From: Gordonibacter sp. An230
Lineage (GTDB): Bacteria > Actinomycetota > Coriobacteriia > Coriobacteriales > Eggerthellaceae
Direction of reading: 5' to 3'
DNA: 64,000 bases
Assembly (NCBI RefSeq): GCF_002159915.1
Contig: NZ_NFJP01000002.1
Location: 146,352 to 210,351, forward strand
Part shown: in pieces, positions 18,526-27,463 of the stretch
Numbering within the stretch: position 1 is the first letter of the stretch
Layout: each line of letters begins with the position of its first letter
The notes under the pieces: generated by a model
The model's input: the letters and a program-made list of their open reading frames with translations, nothing else
Databases searched by the model: none
What the model was told of the DNA's origin: nothing
Translations under genes and position numbers: made by a program

Positions 18526-19652
18526 CACGATGCCTCCCCGACTGCAACAGGATCGCATCCGACACCGAGAGAACCCCGTGCGTGCGCACCTCGAGAGGAC
18601 GACCCGCACGCCTCTCCCAGGGAGCGCTTCGTACGCGACGATCCCGCTGCGCCCAAAGCGCCCTCCGAAGCCGATTCGCGCGTCGCACGCGCCGGAGACG
18701 ACGCATGGCGTTTTGCGGACGGAGGCTTTGGTCCGACCGCTCCCGCCGAACCGGCCATCCGGTTCGCCGCGCCCGCCGAGCCTCCCGGACCAGCGCCGCC
18801 CTCCCCTTGCGTCGAAACCGCCTTCTCGGTCGAGCTCCTGTCATCCTTGGCGCGGGTTCGCAAAGCGAAGGAGAGTGCCGCAGAGCCCTTCCCTCCCCCG
18901 CTTTCGCCGTCCGGCGCACCCTCGATGACAATCCCATCGGGAAGCTCGAAGCGCACGACCCATCCCGCGCTGCCTTCGCACGCCCCCACCGAAAACCGAG
19001 GCTCCCAACCGAAAGCGGAGGGCACCCGAAACGCAAGCGCCTCCGTTTCGGCCAATGACGCTGCGGCCTCCTTGGCAAACGGACAGGGGCCGGATCGCGA
19101 GACGTCAATGTCCCGAAGCCGTTCCGTAAGCTCGGCGATCAAGGCGGAAAGCCCGTCCGCTCCCGTATCGCCGGTAGCGGAAGGCGCCGACGACGGCGAT
19201 GAAAGGACGGGAGGGGAAGCCCGATCCGAAGCGACTGCAAGGGCCGTGGAACCCCGATCCGGATGCGCCGTCGGCGAACCCGTCCGGAAGGCCGCAGCGG
19301 AGGCCTGCTTGGAAGGGACAGCAGGTGCGGGAGCAGCCCCGCACCCCGCGAAGCCGCGATCAGAGCCGGATGCCGCAAGCCCCGCCTCATTGGAAGCGCT
19401 TATCGACGTCGGCGGGGATGCGGCGCACATCGACGGCGAAGGTCTCGCCGCGGATCCTTCGACGGAGCGCGCCCCCGACAGCGAGCCGTCCGGCACAGCC
19501 CACGCAAAGCGCGCTTCGGCATTCGAGGGCCCCTTTTCCCTCGCTTTCTCGGACGACTGGCCAGGCTCCGAAGCACCAAACCGGTGCAGGCAGCCGAAAC
19601 AAACCTCGGCATCATCGAAAGCGCGCGCATGGCAGACCGGGCAAACCTTCAT
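18525..19652 (-). CDS. Zinc-ribbon protein with long low-complexity region
   Basis: Not recognised beyond its first 25 residues, which form a zinc ribbon (CPVC...CFGC). A Ser/Ala/Pro-rich, probably disordered stretch follows to about 160. Next is a short compact part (about 165-270, with LSALIAELTERLRDIDV and FELPDGIVIEGAPDG), then another low-complexity tail. It has no signal peptide or helix. ATGA and TGATG overlaps with both neighbours place it firmly in the pilus operon. It could be a cytoplasmic assembly or control factor; that is a guess. Confidence 0.5.
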   Translation of the reverse strand: MKVCPVCHARAFDDAEVCFGCLHRFGASEPGQSSEKAREKGPSNAEARFAWAVPDGSLSGARSVEGSAARPSPSMCAASPPTSISASNEAGLAASGSDRGFAGCGAAPAPAVPSKQASAAAFRTGSPTAHPDRGSTALAVASDRASPPVLSSPSSAPSATGDTGADGLSALIAELTERLRDIDVSRSGPCPFAKEAAASLAETEALAFRVPSAFGWEPRFSVGACEGSAGWVVRFELPDGIVIEGAPDGESGGGKGSAALSFALRTRAKDDRSSTEKAVSTQGEGGAGPGGSAGAANRMAGSAGAVGPKPPSAKRHASSPARATRESASEGALGAAGSSRTKRSLGEACGSSSRGAHARGSLGVGCDPVAVGEAS

Positions 19653-20053
19653 CGCGACCCCTCCTTCACCGACACCACCCCCATACGATCACCTGGCTCG
19701 AACCAAGGCGTCGCGCATGACGAGAAACGCTCTACCACCGCCGCCGCATTCCTGTGACGGAGCCGCCTGAAAGGCCCCACGTTCCGATAGGCCGCCAAAA
19801 CGCATCCTGCTCCGTCGATGAACGCCACGTCGATGCGGCGCCCCATGCCGACCGTATGGATATCGGCGCACGGGAGCAGAAGCAGGACCCCTTCGTCCGG
19901 CCTCGCGAACAAAAGGCCCCGGGCGCGCCTCGCCGCGCTCGTCGCGAGCCTGAGCACCTCCGAACGCTCTCGCACGCCGTCGGAAGACGACGCTTTTGAG
20001 GGTCCCGCTTGCCTGCGCTCCCTGCCAGCGGCCCGCTCGCGCCCCGCCTTCAT
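19649..20053 (-). CDS. DUF192 family protein
   Basis: 134 residues from the ATG at 20053, with GAAGGAGG seven bases upstream. The sequence RLATSAARRARGLLFARP...LPCADIHTVGMGRRIDVAFIDGAG is the DUF192 signature (RxxGLxF, C-x-IHTxGM, IDVxFxD). Most DUF192 proteins are exported or lipid-anchored; this one has only a basic tail and no signal. Its role is unknown. The stop overlaps the next start as ATGA. Confidence 0.5.
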   Translation of the reverse strand: MKAGRERAAGRERRQAGPSKASSSDGVRERSEVLRLATSAARRARGLLFARPDEGVLLLLPCADIHTVGMGRRIDVAFIDGAGCVLAAYRNVGPFRRLRHRNAAAVVERFSSCATPWFEPGDRMGVVSVKEGSR

Positions 20054-20120
20054 CGCAGCCTCCTTCGGTGCGGCCGCAGATGCCGCAACCCCGTTCGATG
20101 TCCTGTTTCTTTCATTATCA

Positions 20121-20630
20121 TCAGCCCTTTCCGTTCGAATTCCCGTCGTAATGCACGACCATCCCCGCATCCTCCCCCACTTGCACGCCCGAGACGAACA
20201 GCCACTGGTACGACCCGTCGCGCTTCACGAACGTGCCGCATGCTGGCATGCCGCTGTCCACCTGTGTCCAGCCCTTCCCTTCCAATTCCCGAGCCACCTT
20301 CTCGAACATGCCGGCAGCCTCGCCCCGCATCGTGAACCCAACCACGCACGCCGAGGCGTCCACCCGCACGTCCTCGCTATCCTCGAGCGCGAGTACCTCA
20401 CTCCCGAACCCCTCCGGAAGCAGATCTCCCCCGAACGCGCCCGCATCTCCGCTCGCATCGTTCCATAGCGTCGGATCGAGCGCCATCCTCAGCACATCCG
20501 AACCGGCAACCCCTCCCAGCCAGACGGCGCACGATACCGCAAGGGCGGCCAGGCAAAGGGCGAGCACCGCACGCACGATCCGCGTCCGCATAGGAGACGG
20601 TCCCGCCCTCATCGGCGCGCTCCGCTTCAT
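20121..20630 (-). CDS. Single-helix membrane protein of the tad operon
   Basis: Not recognised; 169 residues from the ATG at 20630 that overlaps the previous stop (ATGA). A basic N-terminus (RAGPSPMRTRIVR) is followed by one helix (about 19-42). The extracytoplasmic domain has three Cys and ends near the motif YQWLFVSGVQVGEDAGMVV. It is probably a small accessory pilus protein. A 67-base gap separates it from the DUF192 gene. Confidence 0.5.
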   Translation of the reverse strand: MKRSAPMRAGPSPMRTRIVRAVLALCLAALAVSCAVWLGGVAGSDVLRMALDPTLWNDASGDAGAFGGDLLPEGFGSEVLALEDSEDVRVDASACVVGFTMRGEAAGMFEKVARELEGKGWTQVDSGMPACGTFVKRDGSYQWLFVSGVQVGEDAGMVVHYDGNSNGKG

Positions 20631-21088
20631 GCGAGCACCCCCGGCTTGTAGCGATCCACCACGAAAACCGTTCGATGGGAAAGAGGCGGCAGCGACACGC
20701 CGAACACCTCGCGCTTGAGCCCCAAGCCGAACAACGTGGGCGAAAGCTCGAGCGTCCCCTCGAACTCCACATGCCCTCCCTCCGTGCCGCGCACCGCCAC
20801 GCTCACCCGTTCGAACGGCTCGTCGAACGACTCGGACAGCACCGAGCCCACCTGCGCCCTGCTCTGCTCGATGCCCTGCCCATAGCTGGGAGAGGTCGCA
20901 TGAACGCGCACCGCATCGCGAAAGGCGTTGTCGAACGCCCCGCATTCCGAGAAGAACAAAAGCGCGTTCACGGCCACCACCGCCACGACGATCAACACGG
21001 GGAACGCGGCTGCAAGCTCGACGACCATCTGCCCTTCCTCCCCCTTCGAAGCCGCGCGTAGAGCGTCCCGACCGACTCTCACTCCCAT
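20627..21088 (-). CDS. TadE-like minor pilin
   Basis: 153 residues from the ATG at 21088, overlapping the preceding stop by 10 bases. EEGQMVVELAAAFPVLIVVAVVAVNALLFF has the Gly, Glu at +5 and hydrophobic helix of TadE proteins. The outer domain includes VEFEGTLELSPTLFG. It was probably cleaved by the prepilin peptidase and built in as a minor subunit. Confidence 0.5.
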   Translation of the reverse strand: MGVRVGRDALRAASKGEEGQMVVELAAAFPVLIVVAVVAVNALLFFSECGAFDNAFRDAVRVHATSPSYGQGIEQSRAQVGSVLSESFDEPFERVSVAVRGTEGGHVEFEGTLELSPTLFGLGLKREVFGVSLPPLSHRTVFVVDRYKPGVLA

Positions 21089-23193
21089 ACTCTCGCCCCC
21101 GTCACCTGCGCGCACATAGACCGTAAACCATCCGCGATCCGTCCAATCACATCGGTCGTCACGCTCTTCACCGCCTCGGGCAGCGCGAACTCAATGGTCA
21201 CGGCGGGACCGCCGTCGCCGAACACGCGCACCTCGGCAACCTCGATGCGATCCATCGCCGCGTCGACGCCTTCCGAAAGCCCGCCTTCGACCAAACCCAC
21301 AATGGACTGGAACACGTTGTTCGATTCGAGGGGGTGCTCCACCGCTCCGCGTTTGAGCGACAGCAGTTGCGCGGCGAACGCGCCGTCGTCGGCCGAAGCC
21401 ACGTGAGCCGAGTTCACGAGCACCGGCTTCAGCGCATCGAGATTCGCCGGCTCGAGCCCCACGGCGGAGACGACCTCCTGCAACGCGCCCGCCGCCCACG
21501 TGCCGAGTCCGCTCTCCCCCGCAAGGGGAAGGCCGTCGAGCGCCGAGGACACGGCTCCGTCGAGCGCCTCCTGCCCCTCGGAGTACGCCTCGAGCACACC
21601 CGACCAGCAATCGAGCACGATGCCGAGCGCCCCCACCGCCGCGCCGCCGTCGCCGCGAAGACCGTCGAGCAAAGACGAGACCACCGACGCTCCCTCGCCT
21701 GCAGGTTCGGCCACGAGCGTGGCTGCGGACACAGCAGCTCGCGCTCCGAGCGTCCCCGCAGGCTGAACGAACGGCCCCGCCCAAGCCGTCTCCGAAGAGC
21801 CCGTGCATGCCGCCAGCACGATCACACCCAGGCCGCCTGGAGGCCGTGCGTCGATGCGCATCCCCGCAACAGATCCAAAGGCCTCGCCCAAGCGGTCGAG
21901 CAAACCTCCTGCGCGTTCGCGCACCTCGGCTGAAAGCGGATCGAGCACGGCACGCGCCCGCTCGTAATCCTCGGCTGCTTCGGCCACCTTCTCGTAGTGG
22001 TACTCGAAGCCGTTGTCGATCGAGGCGGACGCGGCGGCCACCTTTCCCATGCTGGCCGCCGAGAACCCGCACTCTGGACATACGGCATACGATTCCGCCT
22101 CCATCTGCTCGATGGAACCGAACCGCACGACGCTGGAAGCCTCGGGGCATCCCTCCCAAGCGTGCATGATGGGCCCGGCCCCGTTTTCCGTCACCGGATA
22201 GGCCTCCTCGGTGTAGAGCCTCGTCTCGCGCATCTCCTCGGTGTTCTTAGGCACGTGCGGAAACAGCGCCTCGAAGGACTCCTCGCTCTCGCGCACGTAC
22301 CCGCGCCCCACTTCCTGGGCTGCGAACGAATAGAAGCGCTCGCGCAGCTTCGAGCGCGCCCACTCCTCGGTCGAGTCCCCCATCGGCCGCTCCGCAGCGA
22401 GGCGGCGCGGATAGTAGGCCTTCGCCCGTTCGAGGGCGACGGAGAACGACCATGCGTCGACGCTGCGGTACAGGGGATTGTCCGCGCCCTCCATGCCCGC
22501 AAGCGATTGGGCGCGCTCGTACATGCAGTACGACGGGTTCGCACCGCAATCGCGCTCGAAACCGCGCAGCTTGGCCTCGGACGCTCGCTCGGCCGCCTCT
22601 TCGGCCTCCTCGGCCGCTTTCGCGACATCCTCCGCCTTGTCGTCAACCTCGTCTTGGAACGCCTCGGCCGCGGCGCCGGCGCCGACGGATATCTCCTCCC
22701 CCTCTCCGGGAGAGAGCACCGCCAGCGCTAGATAGTCCGCCGATCCACTGCCGTTAGCCGCCGCCGTCGACGCCGCGCTCGCCGCCGAGAGAAACGGCAG
22801 CGCCCGTTGCAGTCGGTTCAAGCCCGACGCCGCCTTCTCGGCGAACGAGTCGCGAGCGCGCGCAACGCTTCGCCCGGCCGAAAGCAGCGCTTCCGAAGCC
22901 GGTGCGGTTGCAGGGGTGCATAGCGCCACCACCCCCAGACCGGTCGCCGCCAAGCTGGTAAGCGACAGCGACAACACCGCCGCATCGCACACCCTCACGA
23001 CGATCATGAACTCGGCCACCACGTTCTGGGCAGCGAGCGCCGCCGCATCCGCAACGTTTTGCACCTTTGAGGACGCCGCGTTCAACCTGCACACCTGGGC
23101 CGTCGAGAACACGAGCGACAACGTGATGAGCAGGGCGAGCACCACGCCCACCGAAGTGAACCCCTCTTCGTCGCGAAACAAATCCCGCTTCAT
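21079..23193 (-). CDS. Large TadG-like envelope protein
   Basis: 704 residues; its ATG overlaps the previous stop (ATGA at 23190-23193). It starts DEEGFTSVGVVLALLITLSLVF, then QNVADAAALAAQNVVAEF, the TadG pattern. More hydrophobic segments follow at about 70-100. A Glu/Ala-rich coiled-coil stretch (about 190-220), a CPECGF knuckle near 400 and Ala/Gly-rich regions are visible. It probably links the pilus to the envelope. It is far larger than usual TadG proteins; no other domain is recognised. Confidence 0.5.
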   Translation of the reverse strand: MKRDLFRDEEGFTSVGVVLALLITLSLVFSTAQVCRLNAASSKVQNVADAAALAAQNVVAEFMIVVRVCDAAVLSLSLTSLAATGLGVVALCTPATAPASEALLSAGRSVARARDSFAEKAASGLNRLQRALPFLSAASAASTAAANGSGSADYLALAVLSPGEGEEISVGAGAAAEAFQDEVDDKAEDVAKAAEEAEEAAERASEAKLRGFERDCGANPSYCMYERAQSLAGMEGADNPLYRSVDAWSFSVALERAKAYYPRRLAAERPMGDSTEEWARSKLRERFYSFAAQEVGRGYVRESEESFEALFPHVPKNTEEMRETRLYTEEAYPVTENGAGPIMHAWEGCPEASSVVRFGSIEQMEAESYAVCPECGFSAASMGKVAAASASIDNGFEYHYEKVAEAAEDYERARAVLDPLSAEVRERAGGLLDRLGEAFGSVAGMRIDARPPGGLGVIVLAACTGSSETAWAGPFVQPAGTLGARAAVSAATLVAEPAGEGASVVSSLLDGLRGDGGAAVGALGIVLDCWSGVLEAYSEGQEALDGAVSSALDGLPLAGESGLGTWAAGALQEVVSAVGLEPANLDALKPVLVNSAHVASADDGAFAAQLLSLKRGAVEHPLESNNVFQSIVGLVEGGLSEGVDAAMDRIEVAEVRVFGDGGPAVTIEFALPEAVKSVTTDVIGRIADGLRSMCAQVTGARVWE

Positions 23194-23699
23194 CCCATCC
23201 ACGCTCCCACCCACTCCGACGGGTCGTCGCCCGCCGACGCCGAATAAACCCATTCCGGTTGCACCTGTTGCTCGGCCTCAACCTCGATGCGGTAGTTGCC
23301 GCGCTCGTTCAGAATGCCGAGCAACGCCCCGCCCGCGCCGAGCAGCGGCAGCGGACGCGCCTCGTTTGCAATGAGGACCCGCACCACCTCCGACCCCTCG
23401 TCGCCCTCGAAGCTCACTTCCCATGAACAACCGCCTTCATGCACGTGGAAACAGGAAACTGGAGGCACGGCTCCCAAGCGATGACGCACATACGCCTCGC
23501 AGCTCTCGGCCATGTCGCCCGCCGCGTCCGTCTTCGTTGCGAGCAGCCGGCACGCCTCCGACGCCGCCGCATGCATGATGAGGCGGTCGTACAGGAGAAT
23601 GCCCGGCTGCACAAGTAGAAGCAGCCCCACGAGCAGCACGGGTATCAGGAACGCAGCCTCCACTGTGGCCTGCCCGCGCTCCCGCGCCTCTTCTTTCAC
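23190..23699 (-). CDS. TadE-like minor pilin
   Basis: About 169 residues from a GTG at 23699 with a GGGGG-type ribosome site; a longer frame would start at 23849. RGQATVEAAFLIPVLLVGLLLLVQPGIL is a clear TadE N-terminus (Glu at +5). The outer domain has Cys pairs around VSCFHVHEGGCSW. Its stop overlaps the TadG-like start. Confidence 0.5.
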   Translation of the reverse strand: MKEEARERGQATVEAAFLIPVLLVGLLLLVQPGILLYDRLIMHAAASEACRLLATKTDAAGDMAESCEAYVRHRLGAVPPVSCFHVHEGGCSWEVSFEGDEGSEVVRVLIANEARPLPLLGAGGALLGILNERGNYRIEVEAEQQVQPEWVYSASAGDDPSEWVGAWMG

Positions 23700-23740
23700 A
23701 ACGCCCCCTTCGCTTCCGATCCCATCCCACACCTGCACCG

Positions 23741-24043
23741 TCAAAACAGGAACACGTCGGCAACCGACCCTGGCGCAGCCAGCTGCACATGGTGCGATGC
23801 GGACAACAGCGCATGTTCCACGAACAAACCCCCCTCGAGGCAGCGCCACAGCATTCCGAGGGCTACGAGCATCGCGAGGAACGCAGCTGTCACTACGGCA
23901 AATTCCACCGTGCCCTGCCCCTTCGCGTCGTCTAAAGCGCCAAGGACATCAGGAGCACGGACGATGTCGGGAACGCCGTGCGCGTCCCGGCCCGAACGAA
24001 AGCTCCCTCCGAGCAAACGGCGCGTCTCGCCCGCGCACGTCAC
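23741..24043 (-). CDS. Short TadE-like pilin
   Basis: 100 residues from a GTG that overlaps the Flp stop (GTGA). After an uncharacterised leader of about 38 residues comes KGQGTVEFAVVTAAFLAMLVALGML, a prepilin-type N-helix, and a short tail. Both the size and the GQGTVEF motif resemble a second Flp-type pilin. The long leader is unusual. Confidence 0.5.
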   Translation of the reverse strand: MTCAGETRRLLGGSFRSGRDAHGVPDIVRAPDVLGALDDAKGQGTVEFAVVTAAFLAMLVALGMLWRCLEGGLFVEHALLSASHHVQLAAPGSVADVFLF

Positions 24044-24240
24044 AGGCTGTTGATCCCCTCCGCAATGGCGTCCCACAGCTCCTGCAGCTTCGGCCGGAAC
24101 ACGGTGATCGCGAGGATTGCGATCACCACCAGCACGCCTACCAAGATGGCGTACTCCGTCGTCCCTTGGCCGTCCTCCCGCTTCAGCGACCTCTCCGCAC
24201 GGCACGTCGCCCGCGCCAACCACATCCGATACGCATCCAT
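24040..24240 (-). CDS. flp: Flp major pilin (cassette 1)
   Basis: 66 residues, ATG at 24240 with AAAGGGG upstream. It has a classic Flp signature: a leader ending in Gly, then QGTTEYAILVGVLVVIAILAI with Glu+5 and Tyr+6, and a short amphipathic tail. It is the expected main subunit of the Tad pilus, cleaved after that Gly by the prepilin peptidase. tadC lies 18 bases upstream. Confidence 0.5.
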   Translation of the reverse strand: MDAYRMWLARATCRAERSLKREDGQGTTEYAILVGVLVVIAILAITVFRPKLQELWDAIAEGINSL

Positions 24241-24258
24241 GCGCGCCCCTTTCCATCG

Positions 24259-25203
24259 TCAGAACCCTTCCATTAATTCGAGCAGCACCGGTCCCAGCAC
24301 CAAGAGCAGCATCGCTGGCAGAATGAGCGCGCCTGTAGGCACCATCATCTTGACCGGAGCCTTCGCCACCCGCTCCTCGACGTGCGCCCGATGCGCAGCG
24401 CGCGCCTCCGCAGCCGAAGCCTCGAAGCCTTCCGCGAGCGATGCGCCGAAGCGCAGCGAGCGCACCGCACTCTCCACCACTCGCCCAAGCAGAGGCGAAT
24501 CGTAGGAAGCGGCCAGAGATCGCAAGGCCTCTTCGCGCGTGGCCAAGCCCGTCGTCCACGCGCGATGCGCGCGAGCGCACTCCGCGGCGAACTCCGTCTC
24601 GAAATGCCCGGCATACAACTCGAAGCTGCGATCGAACGACAACCCGCTGCGCAATCCGAGCGCCACCACCTCGAGCATTTCCGACAGGTCGCGCTCCAAA
24701 CTCGCTGCGCGAGCGCGTTCGCGACGCCGCACGGCCTTGGAAACCGCAGAAGCGCCCCAGATCATGCCAACCAGCGCGCCGACCAAACTCAGTTCGTTCG
24801 ACAGCGTTGCACCTGCGATAGCACCCGCCGCCGTCGATGCCGCGCCGAGCCGCACGGACGCATCGACGAGCCCGAGGGCCGACAGCTCCTCAGCGCACCC
24901 CGCCCTCCTCCCGTGCTCGCCAAGCCATCCCTCCACCCTCGCGATGATCGGCAAACGACGCGCGACGGAGGCGCTCGAAAGGCCGAGCTCGATTCTGCGC
25001 GTGGCCTCGATGGCCAGGCGCACAAGACGACCGTCGAGCCCCTTGTCGACACCCTGCCCATCCGCACCCGCCGCCCGACGCAGCGCCTTGCGCCTCGCAG
25101 CGCCGAGAGCCCCCGCCCTCCACTGCGCCCCCAGGAACGCTCCCGCGGCGCCCGCCGAAACCGTCGCCATCACCGCGAGCGCGCCCTCCGCCATCGCCAT
25201 CAT
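24259..25203 (-). CDS. tadC: Tad pilus inner-membrane protein TadC (cassette 1)
   Basis: 314 residues; ATG at 25203 overlaps the tadB stop as ATGA. It has an N-terminal helix, two central helices near 115-150, an F-domain (RDLSEMLEVVALGLRSGLSFDRSF) and two C-terminal helices ending in LVLGPVLLELMEGF. It should act with the adjacent TadB as the platform for the first cassette. Confidence 0.5.
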   Translation of the reverse strand: MMAMAEGALAVMATVSAGAAGAFLGAQWRAGALGAARRKALRRAAGADGQGVDKGLDGRLVRLAIEATRRIELGLSSASVARRLPIIARVEGWLGEHGRRAGCAEELSALGLVDASVRLGAASTAAGAIAGATLSNELSLVGALVGMIWGASAVSKAVRRRERARAASLERDLSEMLEVVALGLRSGLSFDRSFELYAGHFETEFAAECARAHRAWTTGLATREEALRSLAASYDSPLLGRVVESAVRSLRFGASLAEGFEASAAEARAAHRAHVEERVAKAPVKMMVPTGALILPAMLLLVLGPVLLELMEGF

Positions 25204-26177
25204 CCCACCTCCGCAGCCAGCATGCGCCTCACCGCAAGCACGCCCGCCGCCTGCATGCCCAACGCAAGCGCAAGCAGGGCAAAACCGGCCGCGCTTGAGA
25301 AAAACGGCTCGAGGAAGCCTTCGCTCACCAGCGAGAACACCGCGATGAGCACGAACGGCATGACGCTCACGATACGCGCCGACAGCTTCGCTTGGGCCGT
25401 TTGCACGCGCAGAGAGCGATTCAGCTCGATCTCCCCTTCCACGGACTCGCGAGCCGCCTCGAGCACCTGGGACAAACTGCCGCCCGCCTCGTGCTGCACG
25501 TTCAAGGCCACGGCGACAAACGAAAGCTCCGGCACCGTCGCCCCTTCGCGCAGCGCATCGAGCGCCTCGGACGCGCCCTGCCCCGCCTGCAAACGGTGAG
25601 CAGCGCGGCCGAACAAAGCCCCGAGCGGCTCCGGCGCCTCGCCAGCCACTTGCTGGAGCGTCTGAAGCAGCGAGAACCCCGATCGAAAGCACACGCCCAT
25701 CGAGCGCAGCGCTTCGGGAACGGCGTCGCGCATCGCGTCGCGACGACGCTCTTCAAATTTTTTGAGACGCGCGGTGACGACCGCGCACAAGCACACCGCC
25801 GCTGCAACGCCTCCCACCGGAGAAGCCAACGCAAGCCCCGTGACGAGCGCAACCAGAAAAGCCGATGCCAAGAACGCGGAGACGAGCGAGACCTCGGACG
25901 CTGGCACGCCACGCTCGCGCGCCTCCCGCACCGCCCCGCGCGCGACCTTCGCGCAACGGGTGGAGCGCATGAGCAGCCTTGCAAGCGGCCTGGTGCAGCT
26001 CACGCCATCACGAAGCTTCCGGGCCAGCCAGCCTGCGCGCGCCGTCCCCGAGCCCCGCATTCGCCCCGACGCCCTCCGTGCGCCCTGCAGCGCCGCGGAC
26101 GCGGCGAGCGCACCGCATCCGAACGCTGCAAGCGCTCCGAGCGCCGTCACGCCGCCGAGCAGCATGCGCGCCTCCAT
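25200..26177 (-). CDS. tadB: Tad pilus inner-membrane protein TadB (cassette 1)
   Basis: 325 residues from the ATG at 26177 (GAGGAGGAGG upstream), overlapping the ATPase gene by 31 bases. It shows a helix at about 5-28, a pair at about 95-135, an F-domain with EAGGSLSQVLEAARESVEGE, and C-terminal helices. It forms the inner-membrane platform with TadC. Confidence 0.5.
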   Translation of the reverse strand: MEARMLLGGVTALGALAAFGCGALAASAALQGARRASGRMRGSGTARAGWLARKLRDGVSCTRPLARLLMRSTRCAKVARGAVREARERGVPASEVSLVSAFLASAFLVALVTGLALASPVGGVAAAVCLCAVVTARLKKFEERRRDAMRDAVPEALRSMGVCFRSGFSLLQTLQQVAGEAPEPLGALFGRAAHRLQAGQGASEALDALREGATVPELSFVAVALNVQHEAGGSLSQVLEAARESVEGEIELNRSLRVQTAQAKLSARIVSVMPFVLIAVFSLVSEGFLEPFFSSAAGFALLALALGMQAAGVLAVRRMLAAEVG

Positions 26178-27463
26178 GCGGCCACCTCCTCCTCGTTCGC
26201 CACCCGCAGCGCAGGCAATTCGCCGATCCAGAACGGCTCTGCCCTCCATCGGCCCTCCGTCTCCGAACGGTCGCGCCGATACAGCGTCTTCACCTGGCAG
26301 ACATGCCGTTCCCGGTTGTAGGACAGCTCGGCCACCTCGGAGACGTACCGCGCCCCGTCAAGGGAGCGCGCCGTCTGCACGACGGCGTCGAAGGCGCTTG
26401 CAATGCTCGACTCGATCACGTCCACCGGCAGCTCGGCCGCATAGCGCACCATCGTCGTCAGCCGCGACACCACATCGGACGGCGAGTTCGCATGCAACGT
26501 GGTCAGAGAGCCGTCATGCCCCGTGTTCATTGCCTGCAGCATGTCGAGGGCCTCCGCGCCCCGGCACTCCCCCACCACGATGCGGTCGGGTCGCATGCGC
26601 AGCGCGTTGATGACGAGATCGCGTATGGTCACCTCGCCCGTGCCCTCGGCGCTGCGCGGGCGCGCCTCGAGCCGCACGACGTGAGGATGCTCGAGAAAGC
26701 GCAACTCGGCGGAGTCCTCGATCGTCACGATGCGCTCGTCGCGAGGCAGCGCGCACGACAGGGCGTTGAGCAAGGTGGTCTTTCCACTGCCCGTTCCGCC
26801 CGACACGGCAATGTTCTTCCGCGCGCGGACCGCCCATGCAAGGCAGCGCCCCACGGTCGAGCCGAACGATCCAGCCCTCATCATGTCTTCGAGCGTCATG
26901 ACGCGCGAGGCGAACTTGCGAATGGTGAGCACCGGACCATCGAGTGCGAGCGGAGGGATGACCACGTGCACGCGATAGCCCTGCGGCAAGCGCGCGTTCG
27001 CCATGGGGGAAGCCTCGTCCACGCGCCGACCGAGGGGGCCGAGCATGCGATCGATGAGCGCCCGCAGCTGCGCCTCGTCGGCAAAACGCGCCTCCGAGCG
27101 GAACAGACGGCCCTCCCGCTCGAAAAACACGTCGCACGGACCGTTCACCATGATCTCGGTGACCGAATCGTCGGCGAGCAGCCCTTCGAGAGGGCCGAAA
27201 CCGAGCACCGCATCCACCAACTCGCACACAAGCCTCCGACGCTCCTCGCGCGGCACCGCCGACCATGAAACGTCTTCGAACGCCTGGCGGCACGCGCTTC
27301 TCAGCTCGCTGCGCGCGCGATTCGGATTCGCCGTCACCATGGCGGCGATATCGTCTGCCGACACGAGCGACAAAACCTGGGCTTTCAGCGTCTCGAGACC
27401 ATTCGAAGGCTCCCGCGAAGGCCCCGCCCCTTCCGCCGCACGCGCCCGGCTCATCAAAGACAT
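26147..27463 (-). CDS. tadA: Tad pilus assembly ATPase TadA/CpaF (cassette 1)
   Basis: 438 residues from the ATG at 27463, overlapping tadZ by 10 bases; longer frames would cover tadZ. It has EIMVNG (103-108), Walker A GGTGSGKTT (222-230), the Asp box VTIEDSAELR, Walker B RIVVGECRGAEALDML and the His box LTTLHANSP. It powers pilin polymerisation from the cytoplasm. The C-terminal WIGELPALRVANEEEVAAW differs from the second ATPase, so the two are not recent duplicates. Confidence 0.5.
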   Translation of the reverse strand: MSLMSRARAAEGAGPSREPSNGLETLKAQVLSLVSADDIAAMVTANPNRARSELRSACRQAFEDVSWSAVPREERRRLVCELVDAVLGFGPLEGLLADDSVTEIMVNGPCDVFFEREGRLFRSEARFADEAQLRALIDRMLGPLGRRVDEASPMANARLPQGYRVHVVIPPLALDGPVLTIRKFASRVMTLEDMMRAGSFGSTVGRCLAWAVRARKNIAVSGGTGSGKTTLLNALSCALPRDERIVTIEDSAELRFLEHPHVVRLEARPRSAEGTGEVTIRDLVINALRMRPDRIVVGECRGAEALDMLQAMNTGHDGSLTTLHANSPSDVVSRLTTMVRYAAELPVDVIESSIASAFDAVVQTARSLDGARYVSEVAELSYNRERHVCQVKTLYRRDRSETEGRWRAEPFWIGELPALRVANEEEVAAWRRACCSAA

